In this document: positions 7,697 to 15,510 of the stretch, in pieces | Position numbering within the stretch: position 1 is the first letter of the stretch | Layout: each line of letters begins with the position of its first letter | IMG/VR virus record: IMGVR_UViG_3300038466_000067 | Location: 1 to 41,623 of that record | DNA: 41,623 nt | Reading direction: 5' to 3' (one strand) | DNA from: a virus | Notes under the pieces: model-generated | Told to the model about the DNA's origin: nothing | The model's database searches: none | The model's input: only the letters and a program-made list of their open reading frames with translations | Translations under genes and position numbers: made by a program

Positions 7697-8310
7697 TTTG
7701 GTATCCTGCCCCACCATATTTCTTTTTCCATTATCGACGGCAAAAAGCGGAAGCCGCCGAAACTGAGATTATTTCCCAAAGCAACACACCGTTCATAGCT
7801 CTGATCGCACCAGGCTTCGGATCCGGCATAGGTGCACTCCGTACCCTTAAAAACCCAGGGGCACGTTGCCTGCGCGGTACGTAAGGTCTTTCTGCGCCAC
7901 AGCACAAATTCGTTTGTGATCGTGATATCGACATTAGGCTCTTTATGCTCCCAGCCGTCAACAAAGCCCCGGAACATCTCTGCCACGGCGATGACGGAAT
8001 AATCAGCGGCTATGGCGCCCATAGAAATTATGGCAGGTTTGTTGCGTACATCCTCGCCAAGAAGGATCGCCGACATTGCCAGATTCGCGTCGTCTATTCT
8101 TACCGTGGTTTTGTCCGCCGACATCATGGCTGAGGCGCTCATGCTCCCAAGTTTCATTCCTATCGGATCATGCTTATGTCCGCTGATATAAATAGGAAAC
8201 TGAAAGTCGGTATAATAAAGCGTTGCAGTAAACTGCAGCTCAATCGCGTTAAAAAACCGGTAAGCTCTTTTTGCCAGTTCCGCCGAAAGCCCGGCATCAA
8301 AATTTCTCAT
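7693..8310 (-). CDS. DUF2163-type tail tip protein (GTA gp13-like)
   Basis: A 205-residue protein resembling the DUF2163 family, which forms part of the distal tail in gene transfer agents and lambda-like phages. The C-terminal part has WRRKTLRTAQATCPWVFKGT, ECTYAG and CDQSYERC, the Cys-rich end common in this family and in lambda gpL-type proteins that may hold an Fe-S cluster. Its start overlaps the DUF2460 stop by 4 bases and its stop overlaps the NlpC/P60 start by 4 bases. The overlaps suggest fixed production ratios in the tail tip complex. Confidence 0.82.
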   Translation of the reverse strand: MRNFDAGLSAELAKRAYRFFNAIELQFTATLYYTDFQFPIYISGHKHDPIGMKLGSMSASAMMSADKTTVRIDDANLAMSAILLGEDVRNKPAIISMGAIAADYSVIAVAEMFRGFVDGWEHKEPNVDITITNEFVLWRRKTLRTAQATCPWVFKGTECTYAGSEAWCDQSYERCVALGNNLSFGGFRFLPSIMEKEIWWGRIPK

Positions 8311-8879
8311 GGGAAAACCCCCTCCAGCCCCAGCCCGGTTGCATAAAGCACGACTTCAAACAGGTCTTTTGACATTTTATCCTCTTTAAAGCAGCAATGG
8401 ATCCTCATATACCCGGTGAAGCCGCAGGAAATAACAACGCCTTCCGCAGGCGCGGTATCAAATTGAACCCGGTCGCTGCTTACTTCGCCGCCGCCTGTCA
8501 AAATAGTATAATCCCCGGAGTCAACTGCAACCGCGTTGGCATATATGGACTGAAGCGAGGTGTTTTTACCGGGAAGGTCGAAGGTTGTTTCCGCTCCGTC
8601 GCCTACCCCGACATATAGATCTTCCCACACTTCCGTTTCCGGCAGCGTGTAAAAATAAAATTCTTCGAAGGCGCCGCCTCTTTTTGTGTAAAAACTCCAG
8701 AGGAGCTGGATCTCCGCTTTAGTCAGGGGCTTATAATTCAAAACCACATCATGCTTCGCAAAGGCCTGTTTCTGGCGGGCCTGCCTGTTCGCTCCGTCGA
8801 AGTCGGACCGGAGGGTATTCCATACCTGGGTAATTTTCAGAGGATACGCGGGCACAGGTGCTGCCGGATATTCTGCCAT
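8307..8879 (-). CDS. DUF2460-type distal tail protein (GTA gp12-like)
   Basis: A 190-residue protein resembling DUF2460, the distal tail component that links the tube to the hub. It starts with YPAAPVPAYPLKITQVWNT and contains GANRQARQKQAFAKHDVVLN and LLWSFYTKRGGAFEEFYFY, a pattern typical of the family. It lies one base after the tape measure gene and overlaps the next gene by 4 bases. Together with DUF2163 and NlpC/P60 genes it defines the gene-transfer-agent-like tail tip block. Confidence 0.85.
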   Translation of the reverse strand: MAEYPAAPVPAYPLKITQVWNTLRSDFDGANRQARQKQAFAKHDVVLNYKPLTKAEIQLLWSFYTKRGGAFEEFYFYTLPETEVWEDLYVGVGDGAETTFDLPGKNTSLQSIYANAVAVDSGDYTILTGGGEVSSDRVQFDTAPAEGVVISCGFTGYMRIHCCFKEDKMSKDLFEVVLYATGLGLEGVFP

Positions 8880-8880
8880 G

Positions 8881-11319
8881 TCAGCTCTCTCCTAATAAAT
8901 CTTGCATGAGATATCGCAGGGATGAGTTTGATTTCAGAGCTTCCACCATAGGCGTGATTACGGCCGCCGGATTGCGTTTGCACACATCCGCAAAGCTCTG
9001 CGTATCGAGGCCCACTATAGTAAGATTGCCTATATGTATCCCGCCGCCGCCCGATCCGGCTAAACCCAGTTTGCCGTCCGCGCCTCTTTTTAAGGGCATG
9101 ATCGCTTCCGGCCCGGCCTCGCCCATGAGCCCGGCGCCGTTTGCCATCGGGAATACGGTAGGCCTGTTTACTATGCCGCCGAGCGCATATTTTACCAGAT
9201 GCCCGCCGTCAAAAACGTTGCCGTTCGCGCTTAGCAGCCAGTTGCCAATCAAAGACACGGCCGTGCCTACCAAGCCGCTTTTGCCCGATGTATCGGATTT
9301 GCCACCTCCGGCCACCCATGTTATGGCTTTTTGTATTTCTATTCTTATCAGGTCACGCACTATCGAATTGGTCAGCGACTTGAAGTCCGCCTTGCCGGTC
9401 ATTACAAAATCGGCCAGGGCGTCGGCGGCTCCGTTTATAGCCTTTTTTATCAGATCAAAACCTGCCCGGCCTGATTCTCCGGCCTCCTTTAACCATGATT
9501 CCCATCCGAGTTTCATGCCCCCAAATAAATTATCTCCTGAAAGGATGAGCTCTTCATCAAGTTTTTTCTTCTGTTCTGTATACCATTTGTCGGCTGCGAT
9601 TTTATTCCCTGTGTGCTGTTCGTGTATTTTGCGCTGTTCTTCAAGAGATTCAAGCATATATTGGTAATACCGACCCCGCTCGCCCTTCATGCCATCATAC
9701 ATTGTTCGATATGAATTTAGCCGGTTCTCTGAGTTGGCAATTTCTTCTTCCGCCAACTCATTGTTGAGCGAAAGAGCGTTCGTATGCTCAGCCTGCAAAA
9801 CGGTTTGTTTATATTCGGAGCTTTTTGTTAATTCATCCATTTCAGACTGACGATGCTCCATCTCCATCTTGTTAAACATAGCCGATGAGTCCATCATCAT
9901 GGCCGTCATTTTTTCATGCTGCGACCCTTCTTTGTCATAGTTTCTTAATGCATCAAACTCCGCGGCTTCAACTTCGGCGGCTTTCCGGGCTTTTTTAGCG
10001 TCTTTGTCCTCATCCGGCTTTGGCGTGTTTCCTTCCCATTTCGCATCTTTCTTCTGGCCGTTTTCTCTGTAATATCGCAGCTGCTGTTTTGTGAACTGAT
10101 CTTCCTCTCCGACCTCTGTCTGAAAATACTGATATTTCTTTTTCTCCTGGGGCGAGGCCGTAAGCAACTTTTTATTAAACTCCGGCGTCACGGGCTTCCA
10201 CCCATCAGACCGCAGAGCCATGTCCATCAATGCCTTTTCGGACCGCATATAGCGTTTTCGATACTCATCATTGGCCTTTGCCCATCGGTCACCGCCCCTG
10301 AGCTGCTCAAACGAAAGCTCATGCATAATTCCGGTAAAAGACCCGCCGATCTTATCCAGCAGCATCCCCAGCCGATAGACCTCGGCGATGACATTCCGCA
10401 CGCCGTCCCTGAAGGCGTTTATGCCATCAAGGAATTCAGGGTTCCATTTGATTTTCTTCGATTTATCGTCAATTGTGACAATGTAATCGGCTATAGATTT
10501 TAATTCTTCTTTCAGGGCGGCAAAAAGGGGCTCAAAGGCCTTCCCAAGCGATTGGTTTATGATGTCTTTGAAGTTCGACCAGAGTCCCGCCCAGGTTTTC
10601 TGCGACTCATCGCCTGCCGCACGATACGCGGCCAGCTTATCCATCAGGAAATTGAACAGGCCGTTGGCGTCCCCTTTGAATTTATTGATGTCTTCATTTC
10701 TCAAGCCCAGTACCGTAGCGATCCGGCTGGTCCTGGGGTCTATCGCGCCCGTCAGCAGAGAGCGCGTCTCCTCACTCAATTGATTCATCTGCAGTCCGAT
10801 GGCTCCGGCTGCCTGCACCATAGCAACCGTAAAATCCTTGACCTGCTGCCGGTTAAATCCTTTAGCAAGGGCGACAGGGAGCGTTACCTGATAAGCATTG
10901 ATCAATTCGTCGAGAGTGGCGATGGTCTGGAGGTTGGCATATTGCAAATCCTCGATGATTTTTTTCGAGTCTCCCTGGGCGGCTGTCAGCGCATCCTGTG
11001 CCGCCAGAGCTTTGCCGCTCGTAGCGTCTATGTATTTCCCGCCGGTCATGAATGCCGCTGCAATGCCGAGAGCAGAGGTCTCAATCTTAGCCAGGTAAGT
11101 GATGCCGGCGCTGGCTGCGGCTTGGATGGCTTTGAGTGCCGCGGCGACGGATACAAAAGATGCTGCCAGGCCCATGATGCTACCCGTCAAGTTCCGCGAT
11201 TTGGCGTTCAGTGTATCGGTGTCAACCTGGGAATCCTTGAGATGGCGCTTGAGACCGTTAAAAGCAGCATCCGTCTGGTTGATCGCCTCAATAATGAGTT
11301 TTATTTTCTGGTCAGTCAT
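8881..11319 (-). CDS. Tail tape measure protein
   Basis: An 812-residue protein that sets tail length and probably helps DNA cross the membrane. It has the usual composition: Ala- and Gly-rich helices, a hydrophobic block near residues 45-75 (GSIMGLAASFVSVAAAL), a lysine- and glutamate-rich coiled-coil region (about 420-560), and a C-terminal part with VSLIGNWLLSANG and MANGAGLMGEAGPEAIMPLK. That last motif is very common at the end of siphovirus tape measures. It lies directly after the frameshifting tail chaperone genes, the standard position. At about 2.4 kb it predicts a tail of roughly 120 nm by the usual ~1.5 Angstrom per residue rule. Confidence 0.93.
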   Translation of the reverse strand: MTDQKIKLIIEAINQTDAAFNGLKRHLKDSQVDTDTLNAKSRNLTGSIMGLAASFVSVAAALKAIQAAASAGITYLAKIETSALGIAAAFMTGGKYIDATSGKALAAQDALTAAQGDSKKIIEDLQYANLQTIATLDELINAYQVTLPVALAKGFNRQQVKDFTVAMVQAAGAIGLQMNQLSEETRSLLTGAIDPRTSRIATVLGLRNEDINKFKGDANGLFNFLMDKLAAYRAAGDESQKTWAGLWSNFKDIINQSLGKAFEPLFAALKEELKSIADYIVTIDDKSKKIKWNPEFLDGINAFRDGVRNVIAEVYRLGMLLDKIGGSFTGIMHELSFEQLRGGDRWAKANDEYRKRYMRSEKALMDMALRSDGWKPVTPEFNKKLLTASPQEKKKYQYFQTEVGEEDQFTKQQLRYYRENGQKKDAKWEGNTPKPDEDKDAKKARKAAEVEAAEFDALRNYDKEGSQHEKMTAMMMDSSAMFNKMEMEHRQSEMDELTKSSEYKQTVLQAEHTNALSLNNELAEEEIANSENRLNSYRTMYDGMKGERGRYYQYMLESLEEQRKIHEQHTGNKIAADKWYTEQKKKLDEELILSGDNLFGGMKLGWESWLKEAGESGRAGFDLIKKAINGAADALADFVMTGKADFKSLTNSIVRDLIRIEIQKAITWVAGGGKSDTSGKSGLVGTAVSLIGNWLLSANGNVFDGGHLVKYALGGIVNRPTVFPMANGAGLMGEAGPEAIMPLKRGADGKLGLAGSGGGGIHIGNLTIVGLDTQSFADVCKRNPAAVITPMVEALKSNSSLRYLMQDLLGES

Positions 11320-11322
11320 GGA

Positions 11323-11972
11323 TTATTTTGCCTTCCGGTCATCCCTGATCTCCTCAATTTTCCGATTGCAGTTTTTGCAGTCGTCTTTTTTCGCAGCTCT
11401 GCATGCTTTGCAGTATCTATCCTCTGCCGATGCTCCTTTAGGCTTACCGAAGAGGATTTTAACCCACTGATATCTCTGGCGCATTACCTCTTTTGCCCAC
11501 GCCTGAGCGTCCTCCAGGGTTACTGTCCAGGCAATTCTGTCCCGCTTGGTGATATCTCCGTTTGCGAGGATGACGCAAATCTCCGTGAACCAGTCGTCGC
11601 ATCCTCCGGAATCTTTTTCATCTGCCCGCCGATCCGCTCCACCATTTTCATTAGTTTTTCCGATATGGAGGAGATCGGGTTGATTAAAAAAAAATCGTCG
11701 ACAATCTCCAGCACTTGATCCGGTATAACGGCAAACTCGATTTCATCAGCCATTGCAGGGATATCTTTGCTCCGGAGAGACTTGCCTTCTTCCGCCAGGA
11801 CTATCGCCAGCGCGAGAGGCAGCTTGTCGCCCAGGATCATCACCAGCTCCAGGCTGCCCGCATCAGCCGGGATCATGACGCCTTTTAAAAGATCAAGAAG
11901 CTGCTTTACCTGGCCTAATACCAGAGGCTTCTGCGTGTACTTTTTTTCACCGATTATGTACGTTTTTTCCAT
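11323..11972 (-). CDS. Predicted -1 frameshift product of the tail assembly chaperone (gpGT-like)
   Basis: If ribosomes slip back one base on T TTT TTA (11691-11685), the first 96 residues of the gene starting at 11972 are joined to 120 residues from the -1 frame, giving a 216-residue protein ending at 11323. The -1 frame is open without a stop across the whole stretch and has no upstream start of its own until an internal ATG at 11484. Its C-terminus carries a clear CKAC...CKNC four-cysteine cluster, so it is probably a small zinc finger. The position between tail tube and tape measure genes is where lambda G/GT and its relatives use the same trick. The extended form would bind the tape measure, while the short form coats it. 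The frameshift is inferred from sequence only. Confidence 0.75.
11520..11972 (-). CDS. Tail assembly chaperone, unshifted form (gpG-like)
   Basis: A 150-residue protein placed between tail tube and tape measure genes. It begins MEKTYIIGEKKYTQKPLVLGQ, a typical start for tail assembly chaperones of this type, and has a helical middle (VKQLLDLLKGV, LALAIVLAEEGKSL). After the poly-T slippery stretch encoding DDFFL it continues 54 residues in frame 0 with a low-complexity Ser/Thr/Gly-rich end, which looks less protein-like than the alternative -1 frame. The start is preceded by the repeated leader with GGAG (see 11975-11995). Confidence 0.8.
   Translation of the reverse strand: MEKTYIIGEKKYTQKPLVLGQVKQLLDLLKGVMIPADAGSLELVMILGDKLPLALAIVLAEEGKSLRSKDIPAMADEIEFAVIPDQVLEIVDDFFLINPISSISEKLMKMVERIGGQMKKIPEDATTGSRRFASSSQTEISPSGTELPGQ
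11685..11691 (-). other. Slippery heptamer U UUU UUA for -1 frameshifting
   Basis: The minus strand has nine T in a row followed by A (11694-11685), read in frame 0 as GAT TTT TTT TTA. The last seven bases form T TTT TTA, one of the most efficient known -1 slippery sequences. Reading continues in an open -1 frame for 120 codons. Slippage of the polymerase on the nine-base run is an alternative mechanism. Confidence 0.75.
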
Positions 11973-11974
11973 TT

Positions 11975-11995
11975 TGTTTCGCTCCGCTCTTTTTA
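11975..11995 (-). promoter_or_regulatory. Repeated leader AAAGAGCGGAGCGAA (copy 1) with ribosome-binding site
   Basis: Just ahead of the ATG at 11972 the sense strand reads AAAAAGAGCGGAGCGAAACA. The GGAG inside is the Shine-Dalgarno site. Nearly the same leader precedes four other genes (starts at 15431, 32668, 33046, 35897), each time next to a heptamer repeat array. Confidence 0.75.
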
Positions 11996-12067
11996 GTGAA
12001 TAGTGACGGGTAAATAGTGACGAGAAAAAGCCTTTAGCCTGTCACTCGTCACTCGTTACTTGTCACT
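11995..12067. repeat. Heptamer inverted-repeat element, family A copy 1
   Basis: About 73 bp made of 7-bp units related to GTGACGA/GTGAATA in the left arm and their complements (CACTCGT, TACTTGT) in the right arm, around a short AAGCCTTTAGCC centre. The arms can pair imperfectly into a long stem. It fills the gap between the tail chaperone and tail tube genes. Copies occur at 13072-13144 and 33074-33138, and a half copy at 30232-30265. Confidence 0.85.
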
Positions 12068-12072
12068 TTTTT

Positions 12073-13044
12073 TTACCACGTCGCAATCGGGCTCAAAAGC
12101 ACGGCCCTTAAAGCCGATGCGTCCGCGTCGTCGTTGTAATATGCCTCGAAACCAAGCTCCACGAGAAGCCCTTTCGGGCCGGTTACGACCGGAGACATGG
12201 GTTTGAATATCAGCTCGTCCATGTAGAAACTGAGCTTTTCATTCCCTGCGGATGCTCCGGTTCCGGCGCCTTTTGTGAAGTGCAGCCAGAGAGATGTTTC
12301 CGTGTGGGCTATTGCGAGATCGTAAAGCGTTACGCTGTCGAAAAGACAGTTGATTTTGCCCGTAACCTTCGCAGCCCCTTCCCGCATGGAATAACGCTGT
12401 CCCGTGCTGTCCACCACGTAGGTGTCGCCGTCGAGACCGTTATCAAGGGCAACTTCTATGTCGGTCACTGTACCGAGCGATGCTCCGCCCTGCAGGACGG
12501 AGCCCTCCAGCCCGTCAAACGGCGTATGCCCATTGTCGGTCGCCGTGGCGTCATGCGTGGCCGCGCCCTCGGTCTCCTTTGCGCCTAAAATAGACACCGA
12601 GCAGGGGATAAACCCTTCGCCTTTTGCGGACAGTTTGAACTGGTTGACTTTGCATCCGTTGTACTGAAAATATTTGGCCGTCGCCAGATCTGTGAACTGC
12701 TTTTCGATCATCATCCCCACGGGAAGAGCGCCGATCTTATACGTATGGGTATAGGGCGCCGCACCGCCGGTTGTTACCAGCGACCCAAAAATATGCTTGA
12801 GCAGCCTCCCGTACTGTGGAGACAACTCGAAATTGATATCTCCGGCTACGTTTACGTTGCCGCGCGATGGGGCCTGCGGCTGGCGGCTCGTCCGGATTGT
12901 CTCGGATGAGTGCAGTGTCCGATCCAGCCGGAGGGACTCGGACGTGTACGGCAAAACCATGCCGTCCGGCGACACAGGAGCCGTCTTGTACGTGGTCTCC
13001 GTATCATAGATTATTTTTACATTTGCTCCGCTTTGCTGTGCCAT
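12073..13044 (-). CDS. Major tail tube protein
   Basis: A protein of about 323 residues, placed between tail terminator-type genes and the tail chaperone, with the features of large siphovirus tail tube subunits. It contains TETTYKTAPVSPDG near the N-terminus, RTLHSSETIRTSRQPQAPSR and GNVNVAGDINFELSPQYG, then VTDIEVALDNGLDGDTYVV in the second half; this layout is common in phage tail tube proteins of the TP901/GTA-like kind. The start at 13044 (MAQQSGANVK) is chosen because a perfect AGGAGG lies 10 bases upstream; the frame stays open further upstream but runs into the heptamer repeat, which is not coding. Confidence 0.85.
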   Translation of the reverse strand: MAQQSGANVKIIYDTETTYKTAPVSPDGMVLPYTSESLRLDRTLHSSETIRTSRQPQAPSRGNVNVAGDINFELSPQYGRLLKHIFGSLVTTGGAAPYTHTYKIGALPVGMMIEKQFTDLATAKYFQYNGCKVNQFKLSAKGEGFIPCSVSILGAKETEGAATHDATATDNGHTPFDGLEGSVLQGGASLGTVTDIEVALDNGLDGDTYVVDSTGQRYSMREGAAKVTGKINCLFDSVTLYDLAIAHTETSLWLHFTKGAGTGASAGNEKLSFYMDELIFKPMSPVVTGPKGLLVELGFEAYYNDDADASALRAVLLSPIATW

Positions 13045-13071
13045 TTTTCTATATCCTCCTTTTTTAAAATC

Positions 13072-13144
13072 AGTGACAAGTGACAAGTTACGAGTAACAG
13101 GTTAAAGGCTCTTTCTCGTCACTATTTACCCGTTACTATTCACT
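13072..13144. repeat. Heptamer inverted-repeat element, family A copy 2 (opposite orientation)
   Basis: The same element as at 11995-12067 but flipped: the CAGTGACAAGTGACAAGTTACG arm now comes first and the GTCACTATTTACCCGTTAC arm second (given in parts). It lies between the small gene 13126-13290 and the tail tube gene, and supplies the last codons of the small gene. The perfect ribosome-binding site of the tail tube gene starts right after it. Confidence 0.85.
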
Positions 13145-13290
13145 TCTTTGTATTCTTTATGCCTGCCCTTTTTGAGCAGGATCTCTGCCAGATCGTCGGG
13201 TACTTCTTTCGGGATCCCGATCCTGAATTCTCCGGCAATTCCACAGTCCATGACAAGCGGGCCTTCTGAGTAATAAAGTTTTATCGGCAT
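13126..13290 (-). CDS. Small 54-residue phage protein between tail genes
   Basis: A short gene, not recognised by family. It starts MPIKLYYSEGPLVMDCG and has a charged C-terminal helix (DDLAEILLKKGRHKEYKE). A good GGAG site lies 7-10 bases before the ATG at 13290. The last five codons (VNSNG) are read from the family A repeat. It sits between the tail terminator-like and tail tube genes, so it may be a tail accessory protein; the function is unknown. Confidence 0.65.
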   Translation of the reverse strand: MPIKLYYSEGPLVMDCGIAGEFRIGIPKEVPDDLAEILLKKGRHKEYKEVNSNG

Positions 13291-13316
13291 CACTTAACTC
13301 CTTTCAGTCGTTAAGG

Positions 13317-13372
13317 TTTCTGGTTTGTAGTTCCTGGTTTCTCCTGACTTCTGACTTCTGACTCCTGCTTGT
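13317..13372. repeat. Heptamer array, family D (GGTTTCT / CTGACTT units)
   Basis: About eight tandem 7-bp units: GGTTTCT, GGTTTGT, AGTTCCT, GGTTTCT, then CTGACTT twice and CTGACTC. It fills the gap before the small tail gene. A related array is at 24399-24448, and a short piece lies inside the GemA-like gene. Confidence 0.8.
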
Positions 13373-13848
13373 TATCCCTGTTCTATCGCGCAGAGATGCA
13401 GCTCGGCATAATGACACAGCACGCCTCCGAACATCCGCTCTTCCACCAGGTCGATCTGCACCCCGGCCTGTCCGGCCATCGGCCCCCACGCCGGAATGAT
13501 GGTCAGGCATGTGCCGTTGAGCGTCTTGTAACTGTCAAATTTTTCCTCGATAGCCGAGAGCAAATTCTCAAACAGTATCCCGGTGCCCTTTGCGTCGCTG
13601 TGCGCCATGATTACGCGGATCTGAAAAATGCGTGCCCTCTCCCGGGATCCGCCGCCGATCGTGGTAGTCCTTTTGGCCATCTTTACCTGCCGGAACATGG
13701 CGGTATTGATCCGTCCGTTGGCATCCTTGAAATGCTCAAGCATTTTATCCGTCTGCACGGCCCATTTGAAATAGTCATACTCAACGCCGATGCCGGACAC
13801 TCCGGAAATAATGGTTTTGATCTGTTCGCGTATTATCGGCAGGCTCAT
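13372..13848 (-). CDS. Tail terminator-like / tail completion protein
   Basis: A 158-residue soluble protein in the slot of tail terminator genes (after the HK97 gp10-like gene and before the tail tube). It begins MSLPIIREQIKTIISGVSG and has the alpha-beta pattern of small tail completion proteins (FQIRVIMAHSDAKGTG, FDSYKTLNGTCLTI, MFGGVLCHYAELHL). The start overlaps the previous gene by 4 bases. The last codons abut the family D repeat. The assignment rests mostly on position. Confidence 0.6.
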   Translation of the reverse strand: MSLPIIREQIKTIISGVSGIGVEYDYFKWAVQTDKMLEHFKDANGRINTAMFRQVKMAKRTTTIGGGSRERARIFQIRVIMAHSDAKGTGILFENLLSAIEEKFDSYKTLNGTCLTIIPAWGPMAGQAGVQIDLVEERMFGGVLCHYAELHLCAIEQG

Positions 13849-14336
13849 GACTGAATCCTCCGGATAATATCGTCCGGGATCTGCTCCAGAATCCTGGTAA
13901 CATCCGCGTGTCGCTTCTCCATCGAGTTTCCAAACATCTTATGCCCCTTTGTGCCCCTTTTTGATATCGCCCGCGCTATAAGAAAAGCCACGCTCCGCGC
14001 CTCCTTGCCATCGTACCCCAGCTTCTTTTCTACCCAGAATTGTATTGGGCCTATCGGCGGGAAGTGCGGTTTTGTGCCCATTTCAACAGGTTCGCCGTAT
14101 TTGGCCGGAGTTGCCACCATGCCCCAGACAGACTCCCCGCTGGTCTGGACTTTTTGAAACACCGTGTCACGCAGATGAATAGGACCGGCCCCGACCGGTG
14201 TTTCTTTCTTAATTTCGGATTCCAGTATCAGGAGCGCTTCAGTAACGCGGGAAACCCTTGCCGCTCTGGAGGCCTCCGGGAATCTGGCAATCAGCTTCTC
14301 AGCTGCCCTCAAATCTACCGTAATCTTATATTCCAC
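13845..14336 (-). CDS. HK97 gp10-like neck/tail completion protein
   Basis: A 163-residue protein resembling the HK97 gp10 family of head-tail joining proteins. It begins with a predicted strand and helix (KITVDLRAAEKLIARFPEAS), then LESEIKKETPVGAGPIHLRD and the family's YGEPVEMGTKPHFPPIGPI block, an aromatic Gly/Pro-rich loop very typical of this family. The C-terminus is helical and basic. It overlaps the next gene by 4 bases. Confidence 0.82.
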   Translation of the reverse strand: MEYKITVDLRAAEKLIARFPEASRAARVSRVTEALLILESEIKKETPVGAGPIHLRDTVFQKVQTSGESVWGMVATPAKYGEPVEMGTKPHFPPIGPIQFWVEKKLGYDGKEARSVAFLIARAISKRGTKGHKMFGNSMEKRHADVTRILEQIPDDIIRRIQS

Positions 14337-14345
14337 GCTTTCCCC

Positions 14346-14410
14346 GCCTCTCCTGACTCCTGTTTTATAGTTTTTAACCGTGAACCGTGAACCGTAAACC
14401 GTAAACCGTT
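14346..14410. repeat. Short CTGACTC piece plus heptamer array family E (AACCGTG units)
   Basis: A short TCCTGACTCCTG stretch (family D) is followed by five tandem 7-bp units: AACCGTG twice, AACCGTA twice and AACCGTT. The whole gap between two head-tail joining genes consists of these repeats and an A+T linker. Confidence 0.85.
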
Positions 14411-14412
14411 CT

Positions 14413-15105
14413 TTATCTATATTTTCCCGGGTGTGTCAGTTTGTCTCCGCCCCAGGTTCCCGGCAGATCCTGATCGCGGGTAACGCTGGCCGCGACCGCC
14501 TGGCCTTCTTTTATGCCGAGATGATCGTAATAGAGCTTTCTGTACACTCTTGCCCGGGCGCCGTACTCAGAGGCCTTGCTCTTGTGATCCACAGAGTCCG
14601 CCTGGATCGTGCTGTCCTGTGACTGGGCATAATATGTCGCCAGCATATCGCAGAAATAAGCAGCCGCCAGCATCTGCACAAAATCATCATCATGCACCGC
14701 TATCGTGCAGGATGAATCGCTGCATGTGTGCGGCGACGTGTAGGTGATCCGTATCGATTCTGTCGCCGCAGGCTCGTCCTCGAGGAAGCGCAGATATTTG
14801 CCTGCCGGTTTTTGATAGATCGTCCACAGATCGTCCTGCAGGATCTCCGCCTCAGCCTCGGTATCATCCACCGGGTATTCCACCTGGCGAATTATTGAAA
14901 AGCCCTCGGACCAGTTCGCCAGAAGGGTAAGAGCGTAATCAAACCCGGCATTCCCGATTTCATCTTCCACGATTATTCTCGGCCGATGATCGGAATGTTT
15001 TTTCACAGCCGCCAAAACAGCCGCGACTTTTTCAGCATCACCGAGCGGAAGCTCGCCGCCCACCATCGAGCCTATCGCCAACATGTAATCCTGCCTCGTG
15101 CTCAT
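14413..15105 (-). CDS. Probable head completion / connector protein
   Basis: A 230-residue soluble protein after the fibre-tail adaptor-like gene and before the gp10-like gene, the usual place of head completion proteins. It has a helical first part (EKVAAVLAAVKKHSDHRP) with VEDEIGNAGFDYALTLLANW and a second part with DDDFVQMLAAAYFCDMLATYY and SKASEYGARARVYRKLYYDH. The motif ADSVDHKSKASEYGARA resembles phage neck proteins that sense assembly of the connector. The family is not named with certainty. Confidence 0.6.
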   Translation of the reverse strand: MSTRQDYMLAIGSMVGGELPLGDAEKVAAVLAAVKKHSDHRPRIIVEDEIGNAGFDYALTLLANWSEGFSIIRQVEYPVDDTEAEAEILQDDLWTIYQKPAGKYLRFLEDEPAATESIRITYTSPHTCSDSSCTIAVHDDDFVQMLAAAYFCDMLATYYAQSQDSTIQADSVDHKSKASEYGARARVYRKLYYDHLGIKEGQAVAASVTRDQDLPGTWGGDKLTHPGKYR

Positions 15106-15119
15106 TAATTACTCCCGTT

Positions 15120-15431
15120 TCACATTATCGATATATCAACTACGCCTTTATGTTTCTGGCCAAGTGTTGTTACAGCCGTGACCGTGATCACATATTCCGT
15201 CCCGGCAGTTCCACCTTTGAGCAGATACGATACTTGTGTACCGCTCACGACGGAGGTGTTTGAGATCATGGTTGCGGTGCGATCGGTACCGGCAACCTTC
15301 TCGGCGCACGTCACAACATGGCTTGAGATCGTCTCCCCGGAGGCCAGGCCATCCAGATCATCATCCCTGGCGAATTCATATGCCCGGTAAACCTCCTCGT
15401 ATGCGTACTTTCGGAAAACTATCATCTTCAT
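15120..15431 (-). CDS. Fibre-tail adaptor-like small structural protein
   Basis: A 103-residue protein. The second half, MISNTSVVSGTQVSYLLKGG and the following EYVITVTAVTTLGQ, forms an immunoglobulin-like beta domain of the type seen in phage fibre-tail adaptor proteins, where the sentence-like pattern is substitution, 'VSGTxVxxxLxGGxxGxxYxITVxxxTxxG'. The first half is charged and helical (YEEVYRAYEFARDDD). The start at 15431 is preceded by the repeated GGAG leader and heptamer array. It is likely a minor virion protein. Confidence 0.65.
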   Translation of the reverse strand: MKMIVFRKYAYEEVYRAYEFARDDDLDGLASGETISSHVVTCAEKVAGTDRTATMISNTSVVSGTQVSYLLKGGTAGTEYVITVTAVTTLGQKHKGVVDISIM

Positions 15432-15510
15432 TCGCTCCGCTCTTTTTAGGGTTTAGGGGTTAGGGGTTAGGGTTTTCCTTGCCCCTTGACCCTATACCCT
15501 TGACCCTATC
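15431..15510. repeat. Family B heptamer inverted repeat (copy 1) with leader copy 2
   Basis: Sense-strand order: an array of GGGTCAA/GGGTATA units, a short AAGGAAAA centre, an array of CCCTAAC/CCCTAAA units, then the leader AAAAAGAGCGGAGCGA directly before the ATG at 15431. The two arms (15447-15470 and about 15481-15510) are imperfect inverted repeats. Confidence 0.85.

Noticed and set aside
10552-11718. Plus-strand frame of 388 codons opposite tape measure and chaperone genes
   Set aside because: Shadow frame; no motif and no ribosome-binding site, and the minus-strand genes are well supported.
15447-15510. CCCTAAA-like units considered as telomere repeats or eukaryotic contamination
   Set aside because: The units vary, are few, occur as inverted pairs and lie between phage genes in a consistent operon.
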